Source: Paracoccus shandongensis
GTDB taxonomy: Bacteria; Pseudomonadota; Alphaproteobacteria; Rhodobacterales; Rhodobacteraceae
Direction: 5' to 3'
DNA: 64,000 nucleotides
NCBI RefSeq assembly: GCF_017315735.1
Contig: NZ_JAFLRK010000013.1
Location: forward strand, 1 to 64,000
The position numbers were made by a program, and so were the translations under genes. Below, in pieces: positions 25,870 through 34,921 of this stretch. Under the pieces are notes generated by a model. It made no database searches. It was not told the origin of the DNA and saw only the letters and a list, made by a program, of their open reading frames with translations. Position 1 is the first letter of the stretch, and each line of letters begins with the position of its first letter.

Positions 25870-28017
25870 TCAGGCGAAGGTCAGGCGGCGCGCGTCGCGG
25901 CGCGCTTGCAGCCAGCCGATGATACGGGCCGTGCGGGATGCGCGGCGCTTTTCGGCGGGCGTCGGGTTCGACACGATCTCGGCCTGGTAGAACGAGGGGC
26001 AGAGGACGGCGGCGTCCGCGACCTCGCCGCAGTTGCCGCAGCCGACGCAAGACTGGTCAATGGCGGCGACAGGGTCGTCGCGCAGGGGATCGCCGGTGTC
26101 CTTGACCGACAGGGACGGGCAGCCCGACAGCCTCATGCAGGCGTGATCGCCCGTGCAGATATCCTCGTCCACGCCGAAGCGCGGGCGGACGGTGCGCTTG
26201 CCTTCCTTGGTGGCCTTCGCCAGCGCGGGCTTTTCGCGGCGCTGGCGGTTGAGCATGCATTCAGATGACGCCACGATGACCTTGGGGCCTTCCTCGGGGC
26301 TGGTCAGCGCCTCGATCATGGTGTCGCGCATCCGGGTCACGTCATAGGTGCGGTCGATCTGGCGCACCCATTTGACGCCCATGCCCCTGACCGCATCCGC
26401 AATCGGATTGTTGGTCTTGCGGCTTTTGTTGGCGGCGCGGGACGACAGGATGTCCTGCCCGCCCGTGGCCGCCGCATAATGGTTGTCCACGATGACGATC
26501 AGCCCGTCATGCTTGTTGAAGGACGCGTTGCCGATCGAGGAGGTCAGCCCGTTGTGCCAGAAGCCGCCGTCGCCCACGAAGCTGATCGACCGCTTGCCCG
26601 CCTTGTCCCGGTTCTGCAAGGCGGATGCCGAGGCCGGGCCAAGCCCGTATCCCATCGTCGTCGACCCGATGTCGAAGGGCGGCATGATGGAAAACAGGTG
26701 GCAACCGATGTCCGAGGCGATGTGGTGTTCGCCCAGTTGCCTCTGCACCAGCTTGGTCGCGGCGAAGATCGGGCGTTCCGGGCAGCCGGTGCAGAACCCG
26801 GGCGGACGGGCCGGGACCACGGAGGAGAGGTCGGGAATGTCGCTTTGCGCCGGTTCGTTGGGCGTGGCGGTGGCGGGCGGCAGCAGGCCGGGCGCGTGTT
26901 CGCGCAGGAAGGCGGCGATGCCTTCGACCAGGCGCTTGCCGGTATATTCGCCCGCCATGGGCAGGGTGCCCTTGCCCGCCAGCACCGTCTTGCGACCTGC
27001 CTGGTAGAGCATGTGGCCGATGGCCTGTTCGATGAAGTTGGGCTGGCCTTCCTCGACCAGCAGCACGGCGTCCTTGCCGTCGCAGAAGTCGAGGATCTGG
27101 CTGTCGCACAGCGGATAGACCGCGTTCAGGCACAGGATATGGATGTCGGTCTCGCCATAGATGTCCGACAGGCCAAGCCGGTTCAGCGCGCGGATCACGC
27201 CGTTATAGGTGCCGCCCTGCACGATCAGCCCGATCCGGGATGCCGGGTTGCCGAACTGTTCGTTGACGTTGTTTTCCAAGATATAGCTGACCGCGTTCGG
27301 CCAGCGGCGGTCGATCTTTTCGTTCTCGTGCAGAAAGACCGCCGGAGGCAGGACGATGCGGGACAGGTCGCGCTTGGGGTTCTGCAAGGCGTCCGACACG
27401 GTCATCTTCGGGCGCTGGTTGTCGGACGCGGTGAAGTGGCCGTGGACATGGCAGGACTTGATGCGCATCTGCATCATCACCGGGGTGTTCGACGCCTCGG
27501 ACAGGCGGAAGCCATGGCCCACCGCCGCCACGATGGACGGCAGGTTCGGGCGCGGGTCCAGAAGCCACATCTGGCTTTTCATGGCGAAGGCATGGCTGCG
27601 TTCCTGCATGATCGAGGAACCCTCGCCGTAATCCTCGCCCAGGATCACCAGCGCGCCGCCGGTCACGCCGCCGGACGCCAGGTTCGCCAGCGCGTCGGAT
27701 GCGACATTGGTGCCCACCGTGGACTTGAAGGCCACCGCGCCCCGGATCGGATAGTTCACGGACGCCGCCAGCATCGCCGCCGCCGTGGCCTCGGATGCCG
27801 AGTTCTCGAAATGCACGCCGTATTCGGCCAGCAGATCCTGGGCGTCCGAGAACACGTCCATCAGGTGGCTGATGGGCGATCCCTGATAGCCGCCGACATA
27901 GCCCACGCCGTTTTCCAGAAGCGCCTTGGTGACGGCAAGGATCCCCTCGCCCCGGAAGGTGCCGCCCGCGCCCATGCGCAGCTGCTCGACTTCCTTCTTG
28001 AATGACCGTTCTGCCAT
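25870..28017 (-). CDS. iorA: Indolepyruvate ferredoxin oxidoreductase, alpha subunit
   Basis: The 715-residue protein contains a pyrimidine-binding domain (GYQGSPISHLMD), a central domain, and a thiamine diphosphate-binding domain (FVGDGGFWHNG with VDNHYAAATGG). A C-terminal ferredoxin-like region has two cysteine clusters, CTGDHACMRLSGC and CVGCGNC, for Fe-S clusters. It decarboxylates indole-, phenyl- or hydroxyphenylpyruvate. The ATG at 28017 follows AGGAGAAAACCC; the longer frame reaches into the marR gene. It is third in the kynB-marR-iorA-iorB operon. Confidence 0.93.
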   Translation of the reverse strand: MAERSFKKEVEQLRMGAGGTFRGEGILAVTKALLENGVGYVGGYQGSPISHLMDVFSDAQDLLAEYGVHFENSASEATAAAMLAASVNYPIRGAVAFKSTVGTNVASDALANLASGGVTGGALVILGEDYGEGSSIMQERSHAFAMKSQMWLLDPRPNLPSIVAAVGHGFRLSEASNTPVMMQMRIKSCHVHGHFTASDNQRPKMTVSDALQNPKRDLSRIVLPPAVFLHENEKIDRRWPNAVSYILENNVNEQFGNPASRIGLIVQGGTYNGVIRALNRLGLSDIYGETDIHILCLNAVYPLCDSQILDFCDGKDAVLLVEEGQPNFIEQAIGHMLYQAGRKTVLAGKGTLPMAGEYTGKRLVEGIAAFLREHAPGLLPPATATPNEPAQSDIPDLSSVVPARPPGFCTGCPERPIFAATKLVQRQLGEHHIASDIGCHLFSIMPPFDIGSTTMGYGLGPASASALQNRDKAGKRSISFVGDGGFWHNGLTSSIGNASFNKHDGLIVIVDNHYAAATGGQDILSSRAANKSRKTNNPIADAVRGMGVKWVRQIDRTYDVTRMRDTMIEALTSPEEGPKVIVASSECMLNRQRREKPALAKATKEGKRTVRPRFGVDEDICTGDHACMRLSGCPSLSVKDTGDPLRDDPVAAIDQSCVGCGNCGEVADAAVLCPSFYQAEIVSNPTPAEKRRASRTARIIGWLQARRDARRLTFA

Positions 28018-28054
28018 GGGTTTTCTCCTGTGGCGGTGGTTCAGGAACCGGGGT

Positions 28055-28492
28055 TCAAAAATCGTGATGGCGGATCGACCGCAGGATCCGGCCCAGCGTC
28101 GCGGTGAAGGCCGCGCGTTCGGCGGGCGGGATGGCCGCGAACAGCCGCTCCTCGGCCTCGCGCATGGCGGGCCAGGCGCGGGCGTGAAGGGCCGCGCCCA
28201 CATCGGTCAGGTGGATGCGGCGGACGCGGCTGTCCTGCTCGCAGGCCTCGCGCCGGATCAGGCCGGCGGCCTCCATGCTGTCCAGCGTGCGCGACAAGGT
28301 GGACTGCTTGATGACCGTCAGCACCGACAGTTCGTTGACCGTGCGCGGGCCGTCGCCCGCCAGGACCGCCAGCACGCGCATTTGCGGCACGCTGACGCCC
28401 TCGGGGGCCAGGGTCTCGGCGACCCCGGCGTTATAGCGCGCCATGATCCGGTTCAGCAGATAGGGGGCGAACCCCTCCAGATCGCGCGCCAT
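28055..28492 (-). CDS. MarR-family transcriptional regulator
   Basis: A 145-residue winged-helix protein. The DNA-binding part has VSVPQMRVLAVLAGDG, TVNELSVLTVIKQSTLSRTLDSMEAAGLI and the wing residues DSRVRRIHLTDVG. It lies 4 bp after the KynB-like gene and 37 bp before iorA, so it is co-transcribed with the genes it probably regulates. The inverted repeat at 29309-29326 upstream of the operon is its likely binding site. The ligand may be an aromatic acid. Confidence 0.9.
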   Translation of the reverse strand: MARDLEGFAPYLLNRIMARYNAGVAETLAPEGVSVPQMRVLAVLAGDGPRTVNELSVLTVIKQSTLSRTLDSMEAAGLIRREACEQDSRVRRIHLTDVGAALHARAWPAMREAEERLFAAIPPAERAAFTATLGRILRSIRHHDF

Positions 28493-28496
28493 GGGT

Positions 28497-29270
28497 TCAG
28501 GCCGGAACCAGCACCAGCGCGCGGATCGGGCTGCCGGTGCCGTTCTCGATCTTCAGGGGCGCGGCGATCAGGATCGCGCCCTTCGGGGGCAGTTCCGACA
28601 GGTTCACCAGGGACGCCAGGCCATAGCGGTTGTTCGCGTGCAGCAGGTTGTGGGCTGGATAGGGCGGGGTCATGCCGCCCGCGATGCCCGCGTCGGTGCC
28701 CCAGCCAAGCACCTTCTTGTCCATCAGGTACTGGATGCAATCGGCGGACGGCCCCGGCGTGTGCGGGCCGGTCTCATCCGCGTTCAGATACAGCGCCGCG
28801 TCGCCATTGCGCTTGCACCAGTCGGTGCGCATCAGCACCCATTCGCCCTCGCCGATCTCGCCATGCTCGGCCTCCCAGGCCTTCACGCCCTCGGCGGTCA
28901 GCAGGAAGTCGGGGTCAGCCGCCGCCTGGGCGGAACAGTCGATGACATTGGCAGGGGCCACGAAGTTCTGCGGCGCGATGGTGTCGGTCGATCCGTCGGG
29001 ATAGTCCTTGCCGGTGATCCAGTGGTGCGGCGCGTCGAAATGCGTGCCGGAATGTTCGCCGACCTTCAGCCAGTTCCAGGCCCAGAACGGTCCCCGGTCG
29101 CCGTATTTGCTGATCGGGTGGATCTCGATCGGCGGCGTGTCGTCGGCGATTTCCGGCGGCAGCTTCAGCAGCGGCGTTCTGGGCCCCAGCGTGGCCGTGC
29201 AATCGACGACGCGGATCCTGCCCGTCAGCAGGGCCTGGCCCAGGTCTTCAAGGCTGGCGATGTCTTTCAT
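28497..29270 (-). CDS. Cyclase family protein, kynurenine formamidase-like
   Basis: The 257-residue protein has the metal-binding hallmark HSGTHFDAPHHW near residue 75, the signature of the cyclase/KynB family, and a C-terminal LVNLSELPPKGAILIAAPLKI. KynB-type members hydrolyse N-formylkynurenine to kynurenine and formate, and the adjacent tryptophan 2,3-dioxygenase gene supports that role. The ATG at 29270 follows GGGAGAGAACGGG; an upstream in-frame ATG (29318) lies in the operator and is rejected. This is a longer cyclase than typical KynB (~210 residues), so another cyclic amide or ester substrate is possible. Confidence 0.82.
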   Translation of the reverse strand: MKDIASLEDLGQALLTGRIRVVDCTATLGPRTPLLKLPPEIADDTPPIEIHPISKYGDRGPFWAWNWLKVGEHSGTHFDAPHHWITGKDYPDGSTDTIAPQNFVAPANVIDCSAQAAADPDFLLTAEGVKAWEAEHGEIGEGEWVLMRTDWCKRNGDAALYLNADETGPHTPGPSADCIQYLMDKKVLGWGTDAGIAGGMTPPYPAHNLLHANNRYGLASLVNLSELPPKGAILIAAPLKIENGTGSPIRALVLVPA

Positions 29271-29308
29271 CCCGTTCTCTCCCGTTGGTGGTGTTATTGT
29301 TTTTATAT

Positions 29309-29326
29309 GCAGATGCATATATCTGC
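29309..29326. promoter_or_regulatory. Inverted repeat GCAGAT-N6-ATCTGC, MarR operator candidate
   Basis: Perfect 6-bp arms separated by 6 bp lie 38 bp upstream of the first gene of the kynB-marR-iorAB operon, in an AT-rich stretch of an otherwise GC-rich region. The size and symmetry fit a MarR dimer site. The regulator is encoded by the second gene of the operon. Confidence 0.55.
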
Positions 29327-29403
29327 TTGGCCAAGCTGTGGCACGCTGTGATCAAGCAATCAAGATTTTTGTCGCGGGCACCGTGCGGATGCCCGCGGAT
29401 TGA

Positions 29404-30144
29404 TCAGGCTTCGACGTGGATCGGCTTGCGCACCACGCCATAGCTGGCGCCCCAGGCGTCGGTCATGTCGCAGCGGATGTCCCACAGTTCCGGAAAAAAG
29501 CGGTGCCGGGCCCCCGATTCGAGGATCTGCACCGGGCGGCCCTTCAGCGACTTCGACCCCATGCCGATGGAGCGGTGGATGAGGTAAACGTGCATGGCCC
29601 GGAACTTCTGGAACAGCTCGTCATATTCGATCAGCGCCTCGCCCACGACATAGCTGTCGCCGTGGTCGTATTTGGCGTCATAGATGTCGGCGACGGTCAG
29701 GCCGCGCCCGTCCAGATAGACGGCCTTGAACGCATCCCACAGGTCATTGGGCATCCGCAGCAAGGCCTGGAAGCCCGGCGATTCCTGGCCCGATCCGTTG
29801 CCAAGCTGCTTGCGCACCTCCTGGTATTCGCGGGGCGACATGGTTTCCAGCAGGTCAAGCTGCTGCGTCATCAGCCGCATCAGGCGATGGACGCGGCCCA
29901 TCAGCGTGACCACGCGATGCGTGTTGCCCGCGTCGATGAAGTCGCGCACATCCACCAGCGTATAGGCGATCAGCTTCATCCACAGCTCCTCGACCTGGTG
30001 GACGATCTGGAACTGCAATTCGTCGCCGTTGCACATCTGGGCCAGGGGCTTCTGGCATTGCAGCAGCGGCTCGACATTCAGATAGACGCCGTAGTCCAGC
30101 AGCTTCGGCGTCTCGATCAGCTTGTGCCATTCGTCGCGGGTCAT
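29404..30144 (-). CDS. kynA: Tryptophan 2,3-dioxygenase family protein
   Basis: The 246-residue protein has the tryptophan dioxygenase segments LQFQIVHQVEELWMKLIAY near residue 45 (heme-pocket histidine) and QLDLLETMSPREYQEVRKQLG, cited here by key blocks. The enzyme is a heme protein that converts L-tryptophan to N-formylkynurenine. The usual C-terminal GTGGSxGxxYL signature is not seen; instead there is IGMGSKSLKGRPVQ, so this is a divergent clade. The ATG at 30144 follows AAGGACAGGAACC. It is divergent from an AsnC regulator. Confidence 0.85.
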   Translation of the reverse strand: MTRDEWHKLIETPKLLDYGVYLNVEPLLQCQKPLAQMCNGDELQFQIVHQVEELWMKLIAYTLVDVRDFIDAGNTHRVVTLMGRVHRLMRLMTQQLDLLETMSPREYQEVRKQLGNGSGQESPGFQALLRMPNDLWDAFKAVYLDGRGLTVADIYDAKYDHGDSYVVGEALIEYDELFQKFRAMHVYLIHRSIGMGSKSLKGRPVQILESGARHRFFPELWDIRCDMTDAWGASYGVVRKPIHVEA

Positions 30145-30193
30145 GGTTCCTGTCCTTGCGTTCGCGGGGTTCTTGATCATGTTCCAGAATCAG

Positions 30194-30208
30194 GGGAACA
30201 TTGTTCCC
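30194..30208. promoter_or_regulatory. Palindrome GGGAACA-T-TGTTCCC, Lrp/AsnC operator candidate
   Basis: A perfect 15-bp palindrome lies between the divergent tryptophan dioxygenase and AsnC-type regulator genes, 49 bp upstream of the dioxygenase start. Lrp/AsnC proteins often bind such sites in divergent promoters, and KynR proteins control kyn genes this way in other proteobacteria. Binding here is inferred from position. Confidence 0.55.
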
Positions 30209-30274
30209 GAAGTCGCGCCGTGGCAGGCCTGCCTGAAAACGGTCGGCGGCTTTCGGGCCGGGGCGGGGGAACGG

Positions 30275-30742
30275 ATGGACCAGATCGACCTTGACCTGCT
30301 CGCCGCGCTGGAGGCCGATGCCCGCCTGTCCTTCGCCGAACTGGCCGAACGCCATGGGCTGTCCAAGACCCCCGTCTGGAAGCGCGTCAAGGCGATGGAG
30401 GAGGCGGGCGCGATCCGGGGCTATGGGGCCCAACTGGACGCCGCCGCCCTGGGCTTCGGGATCGAGGCCTTTGTCCAGGTGACGCTGGCCCCGGACTCCG
30501 CCGAGCGGTTCGAGGCCATGGTCATGGCCCATCCCGCCATCCGCCGCTGCCATGCGACGACCGGGGCGGGGGATTATCTGCTGCATGTACTGTGCCGCGA
30601 CATCGCCATGATGGACCGCCTGCTGCGGCGCGAGATCGCGCGGATGCCCGGCGTGGTACGGACCGAAACCATCGTTTCCACCCGGACGGTCAAGGACCGC
30701 CATTCGCTGGCTGCCGCAGCCAAGGCGCTTGGCAAGGGCTGA
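30275..30742 (+). CDS. Lrp/AsnC-family regulator, KynR-like
   Basis: The 155-residue protein has an N-terminal helix-turn-helix (MDQIDLDLLAALEADARLS, HGLSKTPVWKRVKAMEEAG) and a C-terminal RAM effector domain (CHATTGAGDYLLHVLC). The ATG at 30275 follows GGGGGAACGG; the open frame upstream overlaps the divergent promoter. It is transcribed away from kynA, and Lrp-type KynR proteins respond to kynurenine in known systems. That role is inferred from context. Confidence 0.88.
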   Translation: MDQIDLDLLAALEADARLSFAELAERHGLSKTPVWKRVKAMEEAGAIRGYGAQLDAAALGFGIEAFVQVTLAPDSAERFEAMVMAHPAIRRCHATTGAGDYLLHVLCRDIAMMDRLLRREIARMPGVVRTETIVSTRTVKDRHSLAAAAKALGKG

Positions 30743-30822
30743 TCCAATCCGTTTCAGGGGGCTTTATTGACAAAAACTGTTGCAAACAGCGCCTGCGGAT
30801 AGCCTTGTCCAGGAAAGATGTA

Positions 30823-30832
30823 TTTGATCAAA
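30823..30832. promoter_or_regulatory. TTTGATCAAA palindrome, operator candidate (site 2)
   Basis: A perfect palindrome identical to those at 23509 and 36272 lies upstream of the collapsed ABC operon that ends with a GntR gene. A second palindrome, CTGTT-GCA-AACAG (30777-30789), lies 33 bp further upstream beside a TTGACA (30767). These sites probably controlled the original transporter operon and may now drive the remaining genes. Confidence 0.5.
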
Positions 30833-30889
30833 CCATCATTTCCGTCGGAAGCTCGAAGACAACCGCGCCTGTCCATCCACCAGAGAGAG

Positions 30890-31188
30890 CCGTTTACGAT
30901 CCTCCGCCCCTTGCTTTTGCCGCCGCGCTGGCCTGTTCCACGGCGGGCCTAGCCCATGCCCAAGCCGTCCGCAACATCGTCCGCTTTGCCTATAGCCAAA
31001 CGCTGGAAAGCCCGAACCCGTCTTTCACCACGCTGCGCCTTGGCGTGATCATCGGCCGCAACGTCTGGGACAGGCTGGTGGCCCGCAACGCCGAAACCGG
31101 CGCCTTCGAGACGCTGCTAGCAACCGAATGGACCTGGGCGGACGACACCACCCTGGATGTGACCCTTTGTGAGGGTGTCAAGTTCCAT
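30890..31188 (+). pseudogene. Peptide ABC transporter substrate-binding protein, N-terminal fragment
   Basis: The frame encodes a signal peptide (LAFAAALACSTAGLAHAQA) and the first mature residues of a peptide/nickel-type binding protein ([33 protein letters not shown]). No good start codon is in frame, and the signal peptide seems shifted relative to a possible MTILRP-like start, so the 5' end is also damaged. After GVKFH the frame passes directly into sequence of an ABC ATPase in a different frame. About 85% of the protein is missing. Confidence 0.75.
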
Positions 31189-31744
31189 GCCCGCACGCTT
31201 TGCCGAACGTTACCCCAAGGAACTGTCGGGCGGGCAGCGCCGGCGCGTCGCCATCGCCCGCGCCCTGGTGATGAGCCCCGACCTGATCATCTGCGACGAG
31301 CCGACCTCGGCCCTTGACGCATCCGTGCAAAGCCAGATCCTGAACCTGCTGATGGATTTGAAGCGCGACCTGGGGCTGACCTATGTGTTCATCTCGCATA
31401 ACCTGTCGGTGGTCGAACACCTGGTCGATCAGGTGGCCGTGATGTATGGGGGCCAGGTGGTCGAACTGGGCAGCACCGCGCAGGTCTTCGAGGCGCCCCG
31501 GCATCCCTATACCCGCGCGCTGCTGGCTTCGGCGCTGACCGTCGCGCCGGGGCTTGGCGTGCCCGATATCGGCCTGGGCACCGCCTTCCCGAACCCGCTG
31601 GCGATCCCGCCCGGCTGTTCCTTCCAGCCCCGCTGCCCGCGCGCCTTCGACCTGTGTTCGCGGGTGCGCGCGCAGCCCGTCGATGTGGCCTTCGGCGGCG
31701 CCGCCTGCCATCTGGCCGCAGAACCCCTGAGAGGTGCCGCATGA
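31189..31744 (+). pseudogene. OppF-type ABC transporter ATPase, C-terminal fragment
   Basis: The segment contains the ABC signature [16 protein letters not shown], Walker [13 protein letters not shown], the switch histidine [13 protein letters not shown] and the oligopeptide-specific C-terminus ([20 protein letters not shown]). The N-terminal half with Walker A is missing, so it cannot bind ATP normally. Its 5' end is fused to the binding-protein fragment, evidence of a deletion that removed the permease genes. The stop overlaps the next gene by 4 bp, and that gene is intact. Confidence 0.8.
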
Positions 31745-33132
31745 GCCTTGACCTTGCCCCGACCCGCGACGCCGTCATCGCCGCCGCGCTTGAGATTCTG
31801 GACTCGGGCCGCTTCCAGGCGGATCTGGCGCGGCGTGTCGCCATGCCCACCGTCTCGCGCGAGGAGGCGCACAAGCCTGATCTGCAAGCCTATATTGATC
31901 AAGAGTTGGTCCCGGTCCTCGACCGCCTGGGCTTTGCCCTGCGGCACTTCCGCCGCGACGCCGCCCCCGGCGCCTTCCTGCTGGCGACCCGGATCGAGGA
32001 TCCCGCGCTGCCCACCGTGCTGATGTATGGCCACGGCGACGTGGTGACCGGCGTGCCGGAACAATGGTCGCCCGGCCTTTCGCCGTTCCGGATGACCGAA
32101 CGCGACAGCCGCTGGTATGGCCGCGGCACCGCCGACAACAAGGGCCAGCATTCCATGAACCTGGCCGCGCTCGAGGCGGTGCTGGCTGTTAACGGCAGCC
32201 TGGGCTTCAACCTGAAAGTCCTGATGGAGATGGGCGAGGAATACGGATCCCCCGCCCTGGCCGACCTGGTCGCCGACGAAGCCCAGGCCTTCGCCGCCGA
32301 CATGCTGATCGCATCCGACGGGCCGCGCATCGGGCTGAACCAGCCGACGATCTTCCTGGGCGCGCGCGGCGGCATGAACATCCACCTCGAGGTCGTGGCC
32401 CGCGAAGGCTATCACCATTCCGGCAACTGGGGCGGCTTGCTGGCCAATCCGGGCGTGGAACTGGCCCATGCCATCGCCGCGCTGATCGGGCCGACCGGCG
32501 AATGCCTGGTGCCCGAACTGACCCCTGGCACCATCCCCGACGATGTGCGCGCCGCGCTGTCGCGCTGCACCATCGAGACCGCGCCGGGCGATCCCGACCT
32601 GGACCCCTGGTGGGGCGCCCCCGGCCTGACCCAGGCCGAGCGCGTCTATGGCTGGTCCACGCTGGAGGTGATGGAGATCGAGGTCGGCAATATCGCCAAG
32701 CCGCTCTACGCCATCCCGCCTTGGGCGCGGGCGCGGCTGCAACTGCGCCATCCAGTCGGCGTCGATACCGATGCCGTCCTGCCCGCCATCCGCGCCAGGC
32801 TGGACGCGGCGGGCCTGCAGCGCGTGAAGATCGTGCCCGCCACCGACGCGGCCTTCCCGGCCAGCCGGTCGGCCTTGGACAACGAATGGGTGCGCTTCGT
32901 GGCGGCGTCGATGGAACGCACCCTGGGCAAGCCGCCGGTGATCCTGCCGAACCTGGGCGGCTCGCTGCCAAATACCATCTTCACGGATACGCTGGGCCTG
33001 CCGACGATCTGGGTGCCGCATTCCTATCCGGGCTGCGGCCAGCACGGCGCCGACGAGCACCTGCCTATCAGCATCGTGCGCGAGGGGCTGGCGATCATGG
33101 CGGGCATCTTCTGGGATCTGGGACATCGGTGA
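31741..33132 (+). CDS. M20-family metallopeptidase/deacylase
   Basis: The 463-residue protein shows the M20 dinuclear zinc site: YGHGDVV near residue 97, [11 protein letters not shown] near 130, [10 protein letters not shown] with the catalytic glutamate near 165, and a C-terminal [10 protein letters not shown] dimerisation lid domain lies between. Such enzymes cleave dipeptides or N-acyl amino acids. In the ancestral operon it would process the peptide imported by the now-deleted transporter. Translation may still be coupled to the ATPase fragment through the ATGA overlap. Confidence 0.9.
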   Translation: MSLDLAPTRDAVIAAALEILDSGRFQADLARRVAMPTVSREEAHKPDLQAYIDQELVPVLDRLGFALRHFRRDAAPGAFLLATRIEDPALPTVLMYGHGDVVTGVPEQWSPGLSPFRMTERDSRWYGRGTADNKGQHSMNLAALEAVLAVNGSLGFNLKVLMEMGEEYGSPALADLVADEAQAFAADMLIASDGPRIGLNQPTIFLGARGGMNIHLEVVAREGYHHSGNWGGLLANPGVELAHAIAALIGPTGECLVPELTPGTIPDDVRAALSRCTIETAPGDPDLDPWWGAPGLTQAERVYGWSTLEVMEIEVGNIAKPLYAIPPWARARLQLRHPVGVDTDAVLPAIRARLDAAGLQRVKIVPATDAAFPASRSALDNEWVRFVAASMERTLGKPPVILPNLGGSLPNTIFTDTLGLPTIWVPHSYPGCGQHGADEHLPISIVREGLAIMAGIFWDLGHR

Positions 33133-34241
33133 TGGGTTACTTCCTGTATCATTCCATCGGCACCTTCCCCGGCAAGCAGGCCGCCGTGAACGCCGCCTTG
33201 GCCGATTTCACCGCCCATTGGTGCGCCAGCGACGACGGCCAATGGCCCGACGCGATGACGCGGCGCGCGGATTTCATCGCCGCCTGGTCCTGGCTGATCG
33301 GCGCGCCCGAAGGTTCCCTGACCCTGGCCGAAAGCGTGACGGCGGCGCTTTATACGCTGATGCGGGGACTGCCGGAACAACGGCTGTCGGGCGGGATGGT
33401 GCTGGTCGCGCAGGACTGCTTTCCCAGCCTGCATTTCCTGTTGGCGGAACTGGGCCGCCGCATGGGCTTTGCGCTGCGCACCGTCGCCCCGACCGGGGGC
33501 CGCGCCCATGTCACCGACGACGACATGGTGGCGGCCTGGGGGCGCGATGTGCGGCTGGCGCTGCTGACCTGGGTGACATCGACCGCCTCGCACCGCTGCG
33601 ACCTGGACCGGCTGATCGACCATGGCCGCCGCATGGGCAGCCTGGTCGGCGTGGACGTGACGCAGGGCGTGGGCATCCGGCCCTATGCCGCGAAGGCCGA
33701 TTTCACGGTCGGATCCTCGCTGAAATGGCTTTGCGGCGTGCCGGGGGCGGGCGTCTTGCAGGTCATGCCGGATCTGCTGGCCGGCTGTTCGCCCGAATTC
33801 CGCGGCTGGTGGAGCCAGGCCAACCCCTTTTCCTGGGATCTGGACGCCTTCGCCTTTGCCCCCGATGCCCGGCGCTTCGACAACGGCACGCCCAACGTGC
33901 TGCCCGCCATCGCCGGCAAGCCGGGGCTGGATTTCGTGCTGTCCACGGGGGTGGAAACACTGGCCGACCACAACCGCCGCCTGACCGGGTTGCTGCTGGA
34001 CGGCGCGCAAGACCTGGGCCTGCGCATCGTCTCGCCGCTGGACGAGGCCGCGCGCGGCGGCAGCGTGATGATCGACCTGCCGCAGCCGGGGCTGGTCGAT
34101 GCGCTGCGCGGGCAGGGCATCTTCGCCGATCAGCGCGGCAGCACCCTGCGCCTGTCGCCCGGCGCGGTGACGACCGCCGCCGACTGCGCCCGGCTTCTGG
34201 AAAGCCTGGCCTCGGCCAGGACCAGGGGCGCGGCGTCATGA
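33132..34241 (+). CDS. Class V aminotransferase-fold protein, possible kynureninase-like enzyme
   Basis: A 369-residue fold-type I PLP enzyme with the Schiff-base lysine in GSSLKWLCGVPGAG near residue 198, DVTQGVGIRPY upstream of it, and RRFDNGTPNVLPA. The core resembles kynureninase and isopenicillin N epimerase relatives, though the usual kynureninase WCxYKY-type motif is not seen. Its ATG overlaps the peptidase stop (TGATG). Since tryptophan dioxygenase and a KynB-like gene are nearby and no other kynureninase is in view, it could fill that step, but a role with the peptidase is equally possible. Confidence 0.75.
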   Translation: MGYFLYHSIGTFPGKQAAVNAALADFTAHWCASDDGQWPDAMTRRADFIAAWSWLIGAPEGSLTLAESVTAALYTLMRGLPEQRLSGGMVLVAQDCFPSLHFLLAELGRRMGFALRTVAPTGGRAHVTDDDMVAAWGRDVRLALLTWVTSTASHRCDLDRLIDHGRRMGSLVGVDVTQGVGIRPYAAKADFTVGSSLKWLCGVPGAGVLQVMPDLLAGCSPEFRGWWSQANPFSWDLDAFAFAPDARRFDNGTPNVLPAIAGKPGLDFVLSTGVETLADHNRRLTGLLLDGAQDLGLRIVSPLDEAARGGSVMIDLPQPGLVDALRGQGIFADQRGSTLRLSPGAVTTAADCARLLESLASARTRGAAS

Positions 34242-34921
34242 CGCCCCAGCTGAAGCCGATCGGATCGCGCCGCACCATGGCCGGCGAGGTTTACAGCCAG
34301 CTTCGCGCCGCCCTGATGGAGGGCGTCTTCGAAACCGGCGACAGCTTTGCCATATCCGACCTGGCGCAACGCTTCGGCACCTCGAACACCCCGGTGCGAG
34401 AGGCGCTGCGCCGCCTGACCGACGAGGGTGCGCTGGTCGAGGGCAAGTGGAACTCGGCCACGCTGCCCGCGCTCAGCGCGGCGGGGCATGACCAGCTCTG
34501 CAAGGCGCGCAAGGTGATCGAAGGGGGCGCGGCGGAACTGGCGGCGGAGGAGATCACCGCCGCCGAACTGGACCAACTGCGCGACATCTCGCAGCGCCAC
34601 CAGTCCGCGCTGCTGGACGGCCGGGTCGAGGAGATGCTGGCGGGGAACAAGGATTTCCACTTCACCATCTACCGCGCCGCCCGCAATCCGATCCTGCTGG
34701 AGCAGATCGAGAACCTGTGGCTGCGCTCCGGTCCCTATACCCGCTTCCTGTCGGAAAAGATGCGCGACCTGCTGAAAGCCGACGTGACGCTCAGCTATGC
34801 GCGCAGCCACGACCACATCGTGGCCGCCTTGGAGGCCCGCGACGGGGCGGCGGCCCGGGCCGCGATGATGGACGACATCGGGGCCGTGCGCGACTGGATG
34901 GCGGGCTTTCTCGCGCCCTAG
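34238..34921 (+). CDS. GntR-family regulator (FCD domain)
   Basis: The 227-residue protein has a winged helix (VYSQLRAALMEGVF, LAQRFGTSNTPVREALRRLTDEGAL) and an FCD domain (KDFHFTIYRAARNPILL, ENLWLRSGPYTRF). It is a paralog of the regulator at 23609-24313. The 4-bp overlap with the aminotransferase gene makes it the last gene of the truncated peptide operon, whose upstream region carries TTTGATCAAA. It converges with and overlaps by 4 bp the permease gene at 34918. Confidence 0.9.
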   Translation: MTPQLKPIGSRRTMAGEVYSQLRAALMEGVFETGDSFAISDLAQRFGTSNTPVREALRRLTDEGALVEGKWNSATLPALSAAGHDQLCKARKVIEGGAAELAAEEITAAELDQLRDISQRHQSALLDGRVEEMLAGNKDFHFTIYRAARNPILLEQIENLWLRSGPYTRFLSEKMRDLLKADVTLSYARSHDHIVAALEARDGAAARAAMMDDIGAVRDWMAGFLAP

